Positions 7,405-16,350 of a DNA stretch of 35,221 nucleotides are shown here, piece by piece; position 1 is the first letter of the stretch; the number at the start of each line of letters is the position of its first letter. Source of the stretch: an uncultured Methylococcaceae bacterium (GTDB taxonomy: Bacteria > Pseudomonadota > Gammaproteobacteria > Methylococcales > Methylomonadaceae). The stretch covers positions 1-35,221 of the forward strand of contig CAIPDT010000164.1 of the NCBI GenBank assembly GCA_903863905.1, given 5' to 3'. Below the pieces are notes generated by a model, which searched no databases, was not told where the DNA came from, and saw only the letters and a list, made by a program, of their open reading frames with translations. Position numbers and translations under genes: made by a program.

Positions 7405-9702
7405 ATGAACCACACTAAAATAAAATTTTTTCTACCACAAAATATTGTTGGTATATCGATAATTTTTTTAGCACTATTCCTATTTACTCAACAAGGCATC
7501 GGTGCGCAACGAAATTTCTTTTCTGAGAATGTCGCTTATCCGATTGATAATCCCCCTATTAAAGACGAAGTATACACGTTTAAAGATCTCGGGAAACGCT
7601 CAACTATCAAATTACAAGGTAATTTATCGCAAGCCTCAATTGGTTTCGGTTCTCGTATTGATGAAATAGTCACTGCCGCTAAAATTGATGTTACTTATAT
7701 CTATTCACCTGCTTTAACACCTGATATTTCACATGTACGTGTCTTAATAAATCATCAACTCGCTGGCATTTTTCCAATTGAAGCCGAAAAATCCGGCAAA
7801 CCTATCACAAAAACAATAAACTTTGATGCTCGAGATATATCAAAATTCAATGAAATATCCTTCGAATTAATTGCCTATCGGGATATACGTTGTAGCAATC
7901 AATCCCTCATGAGCCAATGGTTTGAGATTAATACTTCAAGTCAGCTAAGTTTATCGACACAACCCTTACCTTTAAAAAATGATTTAGGCATATTTCCTAA
8001 ACCCTTTTTTGATGAAAATGATTTCACTAACACTGAAATACCCTTTATCTTTGCTGAAAACGCCCAAAATGACACTATTGAAGCGGCCGGCATTGCTGCC
8101 ACTTATTTTGGCAGTAAATCTAAATGGAGAAAAGCCCATTTCCCCATTCTTATTAATCAATTACCTACAAAACATGCTTTAGTCTTTGCTACCAATAATA
8201 ATCGTCCAGAATTTTTAAAGGATATTCCCGAAGTTGATGGTCCCAGCATTCAATTGATCAATCACCCTGAAAACCCCTTTGTAAAACTATTACTTATTTT
8301 AGGTAGAGACAAACAAGACTTACGCAATGCCACTGAAGGTTTATCAACTGGCTCAGCAGCGTTGGTGGGTTCATATTCCAAAATCACTCAAATTAATCAA
8401 ATAACGCCTCGTAAACCTTATGATGCACCTTATTGGGTACCTCTTGATAAAGAAGTGAAATTCGGAGAACTGATTGAACACCCTGAGGAACTACAAACTG
8501 AAGGACGTAATCCAAACTCAATCATATTAAACTTTAATATTACGCCTGATTTATTCGTTTGGCACACTCGTGGTATACCCTTAAATATGAAATATAGGTA
8601 TTCACCACCTAATGAAGAAGATGATTCGCAATTATCTGTCTTTGTTAATGATATTTTTATTAAAGGCTTAAATTTAAATGCATCGGGACTCGGTAATGGA
8701 GACGAACCAAATCGACTAAGAGTCCCTTTAGTTGATAAATGGCTATTTGGTGAAAAAAACACAGTACTTATTCCTGGGTTTAGATTAGGCTCCAAAAATA
8801 CACTTAAATTTAATTATACCTTCACAAAACCAGAAGGTAGTGATTGTCAAGAGGTCAACCCAACCTATATGCACGGCTCTATTGACGCTGACTCGACTAT
8901 TGATTTAAGTGATTTTTCCCATTATCTAGCGATGCCTGATCTAAGATCATTTGCAACACTTGGTTTCCCTTTTACAAGGCTCGCCGATTTAGCGGATACG
9001 GCCATCATTGTGAATGAAAATGCTTCAAAAGCAGAACTAGAATCTTACTTAGAAATTTTGAGTAATTTTGGCGCCTCAACTGGATTAACCGCTACTAAGT
9101 TTTCTGTTTATAATACAACCCCTTTTAAAGGTATAGAAAACAAAGATATTCTACTTATTAGTGTGTTAGACAAAGCTATCACTCAAGAAAATGATAATGC
9201 TAAACTCGCTCACTCTATAATATCGGGCATTAAAAAAACTATTAGTTTACCTGTGCATAATTCCGATAATCAAAAATTCCTTCAGCCTAAAGAAGTTGAA
9301 CTTAATAGTAAAGCCTTTACCAACGTATCAATGGAAAACGAAGGAGATATTGGGGTAGTTGTTGGATTTCAATCGCCTTGGAAAAACAATAAAAGTGTGG
9401 TTGCAGTGATGGCCACAGACCCCTCTTCATTTAAAAAAATCACCAACGAAATGATGTCACAAGAACCCAATATACGGGGCTCATCTTCATTTTTTAGAAG
9501 CAATGATATTGTAAACTTACAAGTTGGAGATATTTATTATGTTGGGTACTTACCTGTTCTCAAACTTCTCTGGTTTGAATTATCAGACAGTCCTTTTTTA
9601 GTTAGTTTTTTAATCTTACTGATGGTTATTTTAATGATCTTTGTATTAACAAGATTACTTAAATTCATTGCTTATGCACGTTTACACCATAACGATGATT
9701 AA
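7405..9702 (+). CDS. bcsB: Cellulose synthase periplasmic subunit BcsB
   Basis: 765 residues, typical for BcsB. An N-terminal signal segment (residues about 12-34, hydrophobic, ending near GIGAQ) leads to a large periplasmic part of carbohydrate-binding-like and flavodoxin-like domains. A single C-terminal transmembrane helix (about residues 730-755, LVSFLILLMVILMIFVLTRL) is the membrane anchor that the BcsA active site needs. Recognisable BcsB segments include IAYRDIRCSNQ near residue 165 and KYRYSPP near residue 397. It guides the nascent glucan through the periplasm. It lies between bcsA and bcsZ in the standard order. Confidence 0.93.
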   Translation: MNHTKIKFFLPQNIVGISIIFLALFLFTQQGIGAQRNFFSENVAYPIDNPPIKDEVYTFKDLGKRSTIKLQGNLSQASIGFGSRIDEIVTAAKIDVTYIYSPALTPDISHVRVLINHQLAGIFPIEAEKSGKPITKTINFDARDISKFNEISFELIAYRDIRCSNQSLMSQWFEINTSSQLSLSTQPLPLKNDLGIFPKPFFDENDFTNTEIPFIFAENAQNDTIEAAGIAATYFGSKSKWRKAHFPILINQLPTKHALVFATNNNRPEFLKDIPEVDGPSIQLINHPENPFVKLLLILGRDKQDLRNATEGLSTGSAALVGSYSKITQINQITPRKPYDAPYWVPLDKEVKFGELIEHPEELQTEGRNPNSIILNFNITPDLFVWHTRGIPLNMKYRYSPPNEEDDSQLSVFVNDIFIKGLNLNASGLGNGDEPNRLRVPLVDKWLFGEKNTVLIPGFRLGSKNTLKFNYTFTKPEGSDCQEVNPTYMHGSIDADSTIDLSDFSHYLAMPDLRSFATLGFPFTRLADLADTAIIVNENASKAELESYLEILSNFGASTGLTATKFSVYNTTPFKGIENKDILLISVLDKAITQENDNAKLAHSIISGIKKTISLPVHNSDNQKFLQPKEVELNSKAFTNVSMENEGDIGVVVGFQSPWKNNKSVVAVMATDPSSFKKITNEMMSQEPNIRGSSSFFRSNDIVNLQVGDIYYVGYLPVLKLLWFELSDSPFLVSFLILLMVILMIFVLTRLLKFIAYARLHHNDD

Positions 9703-9725
9703 TCAATAATTATTAATTACACGCC

Positions 9726-10820
9726 ATGAGATTTTTTTTTAGTGTTGTTTTGCTATTGTTTTTTTCTCATGTAAAAGCAAACGAGCATTGGCCAGAATGG
9801 GACAATTTTAAAAGCACCTACATTTCACCGGAAGGAAGGGTTATTGATGGAAGTCATCCTAACTTAATAACCACTTCCGAAGGACAGGCTTACGCACTGT
9901 TCTTTTCATTGATAGCTAATGATAAAGACACTTTTAATCAGTTATTAAATTGGACTAAACAAAATCTAGCCTCTAATGACTTAGAAACTCATTTACCGGC
10001 ATGGTGTTGGGGTAAAAAAAGTGGCCAGCAATATCAAATATTAGATAATAACTCTGCCTCTGATGCCGATTTATGGCTGGCTTATATACTCGCAGAGGCT
10101 GGACGACTCTGGAGCAATCAGGACTACGAAAACTTAAGTGTGAGTATTGCCACACAAATTTTAGAAAAAGAAACTGTTTTTGTTCCACACTATGGACAAC
10201 TCATTTTACCCGGTGCACAAGGGTTTAAATTAACTGAACATTCATGGCGAATAAATCCCAGTTATTTCCCCTTACAACTTTTTAAGCGCTTTAGTGTGTT
10301 ATATCCTAATTCTCCATGGCAAACTATCACTCAGAATAGCCTTACGTTTTTAACCCAGTCGGCCCCTCAAGGCATGAGCCCTAACTGGGCTGTTATTAAT
10401 GATAATGGCGAAATATATCCAGAAACACCTAACAACACTATTGGCGGATATGACGCTATTCGAGTTTATCTTTGGTTAGGTATGCTAGCGGATAATGATC
10501 CTGATAAAAATAGCTTAATACAGCATTTTTCCCCATGGCTTAAAATGATTCAAACCGATGGATTTGTATCAGAATATTTTGATATCACTACAAAAATGCA
10601 AACAAACCACCAACCCTTAGGTTTTAATGCGGCCGCTTTACCCCTATTAGTCAGCATCGATGATACTTCAACACTCTCAAAATTATTAGATACCTTAAAA
10701 AAACACCAGCCCTCAAATACCACAAGTCAGTACTACGATAATGTACTTATATTATTCGGAAAAGGCTGGTTAGAAAAACGTTATCACTTTAATAAAGATG
10801 GCTCGCTGTCATTAGAATAA
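9726..10820 (+). CDS. bcsZ: Periplasmic endoglucanase BcsZ, glycoside hydrolase family 8
   Basis: 364 residues (E. coli BcsZ is 368) with a signal peptide ending near KANEHWPEW (cleavage about residue 18 or 19). GH8 landmarks: TSEGQAYAL with the general acid E52 (counterpart of E55), ASDADLWLAY with D113 and D115 in substrate binding, and GGYDAIRVYLWLG with D243 (catalytic base at the same position as in E. coli). BcsZ trims periplasmic beta-1,4-glucan and is needed for proper cellulose secretion. It is the last gene of the collinear bcs block; the next genes are convergent, so bcsC is not in its usual place. Confidence 0.95.
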   Translation: MRFFFSVVLLLFFSHVKANEHWPEWDNFKSTYISPEGRVIDGSHPNLITTSEGQAYALFFSLIANDKDTFNQLLNWTKQNLASNDLETHLPAWCWGKKSGQQYQILDNNSASDADLWLAYILAEAGRLWSNQDYENLSVSIATQILEKETVFVPHYGQLILPGAQGFKLTEHSWRINPSYFPLQLFKRFSVLYPNSPWQTITQNSLTFLTQSAPQGMSPNWAVINDNGEIYPETPNNTIGGYDAIRVYLWLGMLADNDPDKNSLIQHFSPWLKMIQTDGFVSEYFDITTKMQTNHQPLGFNAAALPLLVSIDDTSTLSKLLDTLKKHQPSNTTSQYYDNVLILFGKGWLEKRYHFNKDGSLSLE

Positions 10821-10849
10821 CAAACTTATTGCAAGCTAAACTTCTCAAT

Positions 10850-12466
10850 TTAGTGCATCAATAAACGCGCCAAGGGATTTTCTTTATCCGCTAATAATTC
10901 TGAAGTATATTCACTGACTTCACAGGCATTTATTAAAACCAAAAGCTGTGACACCTGCTCTTTATGTTGTTTGGCTTTATTATTCAATTCCATCTGCATA
11001 CGTTCATCGATTAAATTGAATGCATTAGCCAATCCTTTGTTTAAACCTTTTAAAGCCGTTTTTTTCAAAGAAGGTTGCATCTTTTTTAAAATAAAAAAAG
11101 GCATTAACCAACTTAAAGCAATCAACAGACTACTATGAACCGCAAAATCAACCCCCAGGTAATGATCATTCGTCATATTGCTTAAGTAATAACTCATCAA
11201 CACTTTATAACCCACCCAACTCATTGAGGTTAAAGGTAAGATAATCTCCGCTAACCGTAGACTTTTTAAACAAAAGCGCTGTAATACATTTCCTGGATTG
11301 GCTAAAGCAACGCGCGTAGCTAACTCAGTTTGTGTAAGCACCATTTTAGAAGGCGTGTCTTTCAACACACCCAGCAACTGTTTAAACGGTAAAACAGGTA
11401 TACCAAGTTGATCGACATAAATCATCAACTCATCCAACGCATCATCAAAACGAGCTTGTGCCCAAGTATCCCAGACACTCTGCTCACTCTTTACAGACTG
11501 AGTCATGATATCGGCCGCATGCTCCGCATAATATTCTGCTTTATATTTAAGCGGCCACTCAAAACCTTTCTGTAATAAAGTCACCGTAGCTTGCCATTGA
11601 GCTTGCCATTTTTCAGTGAGTTTCTGATAAGCATCATCTGGGCCTAACGCTATCATCACTTGCTCAAGCCTATACTTTAATGCCTGTTTACGAACCAGTG
11701 AACCTCTAAGTTCTAATTGTTCAATAATATGTGATGTTGCCAAGGAGTTGATTGTGGAAGCTAATACCTCAAACTCATCCGATAAATTATCTTCTGAACA
11801 GGCGGTTTTAAAAATAACCGGCTCTACAAACCCGATACTTTGTAATTGCTGAGTAAAATCAGCATATTGATCAGACTGCCCTCTATCCCATTGATTAAAA
11901 GCAAACAACCATGCATGTCGCGTGCCTTCTGCTAATAATAAGCGCCAAGCTTTCTCATCTTTATAGCGCTCAGGACTCACCACATAAATCAAAACATCAA
12001 TGTAAGGCAACCAGTGTAAAACCAAGTGTTTATTAGTTTGTTCAGTACTATCAAAATCCGGCATATCAATCCAGACCACATTTTTATTGCCAAGATCATG
12101 ATGAGTTGAGATATTAATTTGATTTAGAGATTGTTCGGGAAAATGTCGTAACACAACGCTTTCATGATGATATAGCGTGACTTCACGAGACGTAGGCCTT
12201 ACAACACCCGCTTTAGCAATATTCTTTGCCGCTAAGCGATTTAATAACGTACTTTTACCCACCCCCGTGCCGCCCATAAAAGCAACGACTAACGGACGTG
12301 TTGTTAATTCTGTTAAAGAGAATGTGGCTGAAAATAAAGCATCTGGCGCACGAACATCAACGGCACTTAATTGTTCTGACATTTCCACATTTATCCAGCC
12401 CAATGCACGCGCGTTTAAAGCCCACTGCTTGGCTTGTTCTATCAAATCAGAGTAATCGTAAACCAT
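10850..12466 (-). CDS. Dynamin/Era-like P-loop GTPase with C-terminal membrane segments
   Basis: 538 residues. G motifs are clear: G1 GGTGVGKS at 65-72, G3 DMPDFDS at 134-140 and G4 NQWD at 191-194 (a variant of NKxD). After the G domain comes a helical region, then two hydrophobic segments at about 400-460, then a charged helical tail. It overlaps the upstream GTPase gene by 20 nt (12447-12466), so the pair is probably co-translated. The layout (G domain, helical bundle, hydrophobic patch, helices) recalls bacterial dynamin-like proteins, which also often occur as tandem pairs. I do not recognise a named gene. A role in membrane remodelling or in GTP-switched assembly at the membrane is inference only. 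Confidence 0.7.
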   Translation of the reverse strand: MVYDYSDLIEQAKQWALNARALGWINVEMSEQLSAVDVRAPDALFSATFSLTELTTRPLVVAFMGGTGVGKSTLLNRLAAKNIAKAGVVRPTSREVTLYHHESVVLRHFPEQSLNQINISTHHDLGNKNVVWIDMPDFDSTEQTNKHLVLHWLPYIDVLIYVVSPERYKDEKAWRLLLAEGTRHAWLFAFNQWDRGQSDQYADFTQQLQSIGFVEPVIFKTACSEDNLSDEFEVLASTINSLATSHIIEQLELRGSLVRKQALKYRLEQVMIALGPDDAYQKLTEKWQAQWQATVTLLQKGFEWPLKYKAEYYAEHAADIMTQSVKSEQSVWDTWAQARFDDALDELMIYVDQLGIPVLPFKQLLGVLKDTPSKMVLTQTELATRVALANPGNVLQRFCLKSLRLAEIILPLTSMSWVGYKVLMSYYLSNMTNDHYLGVDFAVHSSLLIALSWLMPFFILKKMQPSLKKTALKGLNKGLANAFNLIDERMQMELNNKAKQHKEQVSQLLVLINACEVSEYTSELLADKENPLARLLMH

Positions 12467-14186
12467 GGCGCTTTTCTATCAATTGTTGCTCGACTGCCTT
12501 CAGTTGAGGGGCAGAAATATTAAAATGATTCATCGTGGATAATTGCTCAGGCAAATTTGATAACAGTTTCCCAAGGCAACCTAAAAACAGAGCTTGATTA
12601 ACGGCATTTAATTGCTGTGACTTTAAATCCAATTCTACTTTATGTAAATAACTTCCCATTGCACTTTCAGTTAACAAGGTCGTAATAGTTAACATAGCGG
12701 GTGCAAAAATTAAATCATGCACACCAATGCCACCCATGTGTAAAGTCAACGCAATAGCCGCTGCATCTGCAGTGACTCTTGTAGCACGTAAACTATTTAA
12801 AACAAAGGGTTGCTCTTGAAGTTTATGATAGAGTTGACCCGCCGTTTCTTCCACATTTTGTTGGAAATTAACATGGTATTTAACCGCGTTTGCACTAAAT
12901 TCCTGTAACACATTTTCCCGTTTACGTCGCAATACACTATTTAAATCTTTCCACCATGTACGTTGTTGGGCTTCCTCTACTTTATCCATTAATTGATCTG
13001 TCAATTGAATAATCAAATGTTCCGCGATTTGATTTAATAACACCAACTCGTGACTACTATCGGCAATATGCTGACGCTTTCTACCTAAGGTCATCATCTT
13101 TCTAAAAGGCCAGGTTAAAACTTTACGCGCACCCGTCAAAATACCCGCTATACCCGGTATTTCTAATAAGATAAGTAACTCCGCCAACGCCTGTTGAAAC
13201 GTCTCATAATGGCGAGGATGATTTAAATAATCACGCTGATAATTCTCAAGAGCTTGCTTGATTGCCGAATCAACAAGGCCCTGCCAAACCTGAGCCGCCT
13301 GATGTTCTGCAATGACTGGAGCTAACCAATCTTGCCAATATTTCTTAATCAAATCTTGCTCAAAACGGGCTTGTTTTTTTGGATCAACCTTGCGAGCTAA
13401 AATAGATAATAAATCACGTTGATTTTCTGGCCAGTCAGGCACAGTCGTTTGTCGCTGATACAATAAAGGCACTACTTCAGGAAACTTATCGCTACGCGTT
13501 AATTGCCACTTTTCTTTTAACGATCCAATTAAAACACTTTCAGATCCCGCATTTAATTTATTCAAACAAATAACAGTCGGTTGATGTAAAGGCTCCAAAG
13601 CCGCCATCATGTCCCATACCGATTGATCTGCATATTTTTCTTTACTGACCACTAAAACAATGATATCCGCTAAAGCAATCGCCCTAATCACGCCTTCTTT
13701 ATAATCAGTTGCGTCTATTGAATCAAAATCTGGCGTGTCCCATAAAACACCCGATGGTAAATACGGTATATCTTCAGTAATATCAGTTAAAGAATAACAA
13801 TCAAATCGTTCTCGACTTAAATCTGCTTTTTGTAACTGTTGAAATCGACCAAAGTATCGCTGTAGATCTTGACAGTCAAGAGCATTAATTCCTAAACAAA
13901 ATCCTTGCGCATGAACAGTATGCCCGGCTAACGGACTGACATCAGCAAAATCATGCTTCAATAACACATTCACTAACGTACTTTTACCGGCCTGTGTAGG
14001 ACCTATCACCGCAATTTGCAAGGGTTGCGCAGGTGCCGCCGTTAACCATTGTCCTTTACGCAAAAAGGCTTCCGTTAAAATTAACTGATCAATACGTTGC
14101 TGATAACTTAAGCTATCAACCTCATGACCGCGTTGATTTAGTAAAAGGTGATAGCGCTGATTTAATAATTGAATAAATTCCAGCAT
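12447..14186 (-). CDS. Second dynamin/Era-like P-loop GTPase, partner of the downstream gene
   Basis: 579 residues. G1 is GPTQAGKST at 62-70 and G3 is DTPDFDS at 150-156, nearly the same as DMPDFDS in the downstream protein. The expected G4 reads NKLN at 209-212, with Asn where NKxD has the Asp that reads the guanine base. The C-terminal part is helical with a hydrophobic stretch near 470-520 (AAAIALTLHMGGIGV, then LTITTLLT). It is the first gene of a two-gene minus-strand unit with a 20-nt overlap. The similarity of layout suggests an ancient duplication and a hetero-oligomeric pair. Exact family not recognised; membrane-associated GTPase is the safe call. Confidence 0.68.
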   Translation of the reverse strand: MLEFIQLLNQRYHLLLNQRGHEVDSLSYQQRIDQLILTEAFLRKGQWLTAAPAQPLQIAVIGPTQAGKSTLVNVLLKHDFADVSPLAGHTVHAQGFCLGINALDCQDLQRYFGRFQQLQKADLSRERFDCYSLTDITEDIPYLPSGVLWDTPDFDSIDATDYKEGVIRAIALADIIVLVVSKEKYADQSVWDMMAALEPLHQPTVICLNKLNAGSESVLIGSLKEKWQLTRSDKFPEVVPLLYQRQTTVPDWPENQRDLLSILARKVDPKKQARFEQDLIKKYWQDWLAPVIAEHQAAQVWQGLVDSAIKQALENYQRDYLNHPRHYETFQQALAELLILLEIPGIAGILTGARKVLTWPFRKMMTLGRKRQHIADSSHELVLLNQIAEHLIIQLTDQLMDKVEEAQQRTWWKDLNSVLRRKRENVLQEFSANAVKYHVNFQQNVEETAGQLYHKLQEQPFVLNSLRATRVTADAAAIALTLHMGGIGVHDLIFAPAMLTITTLLTESAMGSYLHKVELDLKSQQLNAVNQALFLGCLGKLLSNLPEQLSTMNHFNISAPQLKAVEQQLIEKRHGLRLL

Positions 14187-14294
14187 ACAAACTTAGCTCA
14201 AGGTTATAATAACTGACCATTTTACTTTGTTTGGTAATTTGGCGTCATAAATACAATATACATTAACCCGTACCTAACTTCGAGGTTATCATAA

Positions 14295-14720
14295 ATGAAG
14301 AAATTATCTACCTTATTGCTTATTCTTAGCTGTACCGTATTAGTTGCTTGCGGTAAAGGACAAGAAATAAATGGCCACAGTACGTCGACTGCCTATCGAT
14401 CAGTAAAAGCATTAAAAAATAGATTACCTACAGAAAATCGCATTGAATTTGAAGTCTCTTTTTGGACTATCAGGGACACAAAAAAAGACGATAAAGAGTT
14501 TTTAAATATCGTTGACGGTAAAACACCCGAAGAAATCATTGTCCTAGGCAAAGAGCTTTACCAAGAACGTAAAGCAGCCGGATTTAAAGGCTACGAAGAA
14601 TATTCAAGCTGGCAAGACATGATTAATAAATTTGGTAAAGAACGTATGGACCAAGATAACCGTAAAGGGAAATCTAAAGGAGAACAAGATAAAGCTAACG
14701 ATGTACTTTATAAGCTTTAA
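14295..14720 (+). CDS. Small lipoprotein of unknown function, DUF6694-like
   Basis: 141 residues. The N-terminus is a lipoprotein signal: two Lys, a hydrophobic core, then LVAC with C19 as the lipidated cysteine. The mature part is about 120 residues, mostly charged and helical, with GKTPEEIIVLGKEL near residue 75, which reminds me of the DUF6694 lipoprotein family; that assignment is from memory and weak. The start is preceded by GAGG at a good distance. The gene is divergent from the GTPase pair and stands alone; it ends at a long inverted repeat (14736-14783). No function can be stated. Confidence 0.75.
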   Translation: MKKLSTLLLILSCTVLVACGKGQEINGHSTSTAYRSVKALKNRLPTENRIEFEVSFWTIRDTKKDDKEFLNIVDGKTPEEIIVLGKELYQERKAAGFKGYEEYSSWQDMINKFGKERMDQDNRKGKSKGEQDKANDVLYKL

Positions 14721-14735
14721 TCATTGTTAACGATT

Positions 14736-14783
14736 AGGCAAGTCACTTCCACTCAATTTAGATTGAACAATAGCGACTTGCCT
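14736..14783. repeat. Nested inverted repeat downstream of the lipoprotein gene
   Basis: Outer arms AGGCAAGTC (14736-14744) and GACTTGCCT (14775-14783) are perfectly complementary over 9 bp. Inside lies a second short stem, TCAAT (14753-14757) with ATTGA (14762-14766). No T-run follows on the + strand, so this is not a standard intrinsic terminator; it may still act as a transcript 3' end or be a dispersed element. Confidence 0.5.
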
Positions 14784-14821
14784 CCTCCTGTTAATTACCC
14801 TCCTAATCCCGCAATCGTTTT

Positions 14822-14838
14822 GTGATACAATTTATCAC
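14822..14838. promoter_or_regulatory. Short palindrome upstream of pabB, possible operator
   Basis: GTGATA (14822-14827) and TATCAC (14833-14838) form a 6-bp dyad with a 5-bp spacer, about 130 bp before the pabB start. The spacing would suit a dimeric helix-turn-helix regulator. No regulator can be named, and a chance match in AT-rich DNA is possible. Confidence 0.25.
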
Positions 14839-14964
14839 TCGGCAGTCCACAGGGATTTGTTAAACGCCTTTTTTACTCACTAAACAAAACCCTAAACACC
14901 TTTTTCTTATCAACTGACGACCAGTTGTAAAGTTATTACGTTTTTTAAATCAAACTGCTTTTAA

Positions 14965-16350
14965 ATGTTGCCACAAAAAAAACTGACTTCTCTACCCTAT
15001 TTTGCTGATAGTTCAGCCCTTTTTTCCTCAATAGCCGACCAAGCTTGGGCAGTTTTTTTGGATAGTGGCTTTCCACATAGCACCCAAGGGCGCTACGACA
15101 TTATGGCCGCTAATCCAATCTGCACTTTAGTGACTCACGGTGATATTACCAATATTACGCGTAACACGCTCACAAACACGTCAACAAAAGATCCGTTTGA
15201 CCTCGTTAAAGAACAACTGTTACCTTGCGATGACTCATTTCAAGATTTACCCTTTAATGGCGGCGCTATTGGCTATTTCTCTTATGACTTAGCTAGACGT
15301 CTAGAAAAGCTACCTATCATCGCGCATAATGCCGAACATATTGCAGATATGGCAATGGGCATCTATCAATGGGCCGTCATTGTTGACCATCAAAAACAAC
15401 AAAGTTTTTTAGTAGGACATACCAACGGTGATGAACAGCAATGGCAAGCATTAATTAAACAGTTTAGTCACTTATCCCAAGACATTAAGCACGCCCCTTT
15501 TGAAGTACTTAGTCCAGTGACATCCAACATGGATGAGACTGTTTATGCCAGCGCTTTTGATCGCATTAAACACTATTTAAAAGAAGGTGATTGCTACCAA
15601 GTTAATTTAGCACAACGGTTTGTGGCTAATTGCAAAGGTTCGCCATGGCTCGCTTACTGTCAATTACGTGAATTAAACGCGGCACCTTTTAGTGGCTTTC
15701 TAAACTTCCCTGAAGTTCAAGTATTAAGCTCATCACCAGAACGTTTCTTAAAAGCAACCCAAGGCCAAATCGAAACCAAACCGATTAAAGGTACTCGCCC
15801 TCGAAAACAAAATAAAATTGAAGATCAACAGCAAATAAACTCATTAAAAGACAGCCAAAAAGATAAAGCTGAAAACCTAATGATTGTAGATTTACTCCGT
15901 AATGATATTAGCAAAACCTGCAAAAAAGGCTCTGTCAAAGTACCACTTATCTTTGATATAGAAAGTTATACCACGGTTCATCATTTAGTCAGCACCATTA
16001 CCGGTTTATTAGCGGACGATCAACACGCCTTAGATTTATTGAAAAGTTGTTTTCCAGGTGGTTCAATTACGGGCGCACCTAAAATTCGCTCTATGGAAAT
16101 TATTGAAGAGTTAGAACCTCATCGTAGAGGTATCTATTGTGGAGCCATCGGTTATATTGGTTTTAACGGCAACATGGATACTAATATCGCGATACGCACG
16201 CTAGTCCATTCTGAAGAAACGATCCGTTTTTGGGCAGGCGGAGGCATTGTTAACGACTCTAATATGAATGAAGAATATCAAGAAAGCTTTGATAAAGCCA
16301 GTGCCCTACTCCAAGTGTTGCAACAACTGACACCCAATGCGAGTCATTAA
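14965..16350 (+). CDS. pabB: Aminodeoxychorismate synthase component I PabB
   Basis: 461 residues, typical for PabB. It has an N-terminal anthranilate-synthase-I-like domain and a C-terminal chorismate-binding domain with SSSPERFL, KPIKGTRPR (the PIKGT form with the catalytic lysine, which separates PabB from TrpE), MIVDLLRNDISK and PGGSITGAPKIRSMEI. It aminates chorismate to 4-amino-4-deoxychorismate, a precursor of p-aminobenzoate for folate and, in C1-users, for tetrahydromethanopterin. Neither pabA nor pabC is in the window. The last 14 nt overlap the next gene, a sign of translational coupling. No clear Shine-Dalgarno precedes the ATG. Confidence 0.93.
   Translation: MLPQKKLTSLPYFADSSALFSSIADQAWAVFLDSGFPHSTQGRYDIMAANPICTLVTHGDITNITRNTLTNTSTKDPFDLVKEQLLPCDDSFQDLPFNGGAIGYFSYDLARRLEKLPIIAHNAEHIADMAMGIYQWAVIVDHQKQQSFLVGHTNGDEQQWQALIKQFSHLSQDIKHAPFEVLSPVTSNMDETVYASAFDRIKHYLKEGDCYQVNLAQRFVANCKGSPWLAYCQLRELNAAPFSGFLNFPEVQVLSSSPERFLKATQGQIETKPIKGTRPRKQNKIEDQQQINSLKDSQKDKAENLMIVDLLRNDISKTCKKGSVKVPLIFDIESYTTVHHLVSTITGLLADDQHALDLLKSCFPGGSITGAPKIRSMEIIEELEPHRRGIYCGAIGYIGFNGNMDTNIAIRTLVHSEETIRFWAGGGIVNDSNMNEEYQESFDKASALLQVLQQLTPNASH

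Noticed and set aside
8430-8795. 121-codon minus-strand frame inside bcsB
   Set aside because: Lies wholly inside a well-supported gene and has no recognisable domain.
14736-14783. Intrinsic terminator for the lipoprotein gene
   Set aside because: No T-run after either arm, and the loop is 30 nt; listed as an inverted repeat instead.
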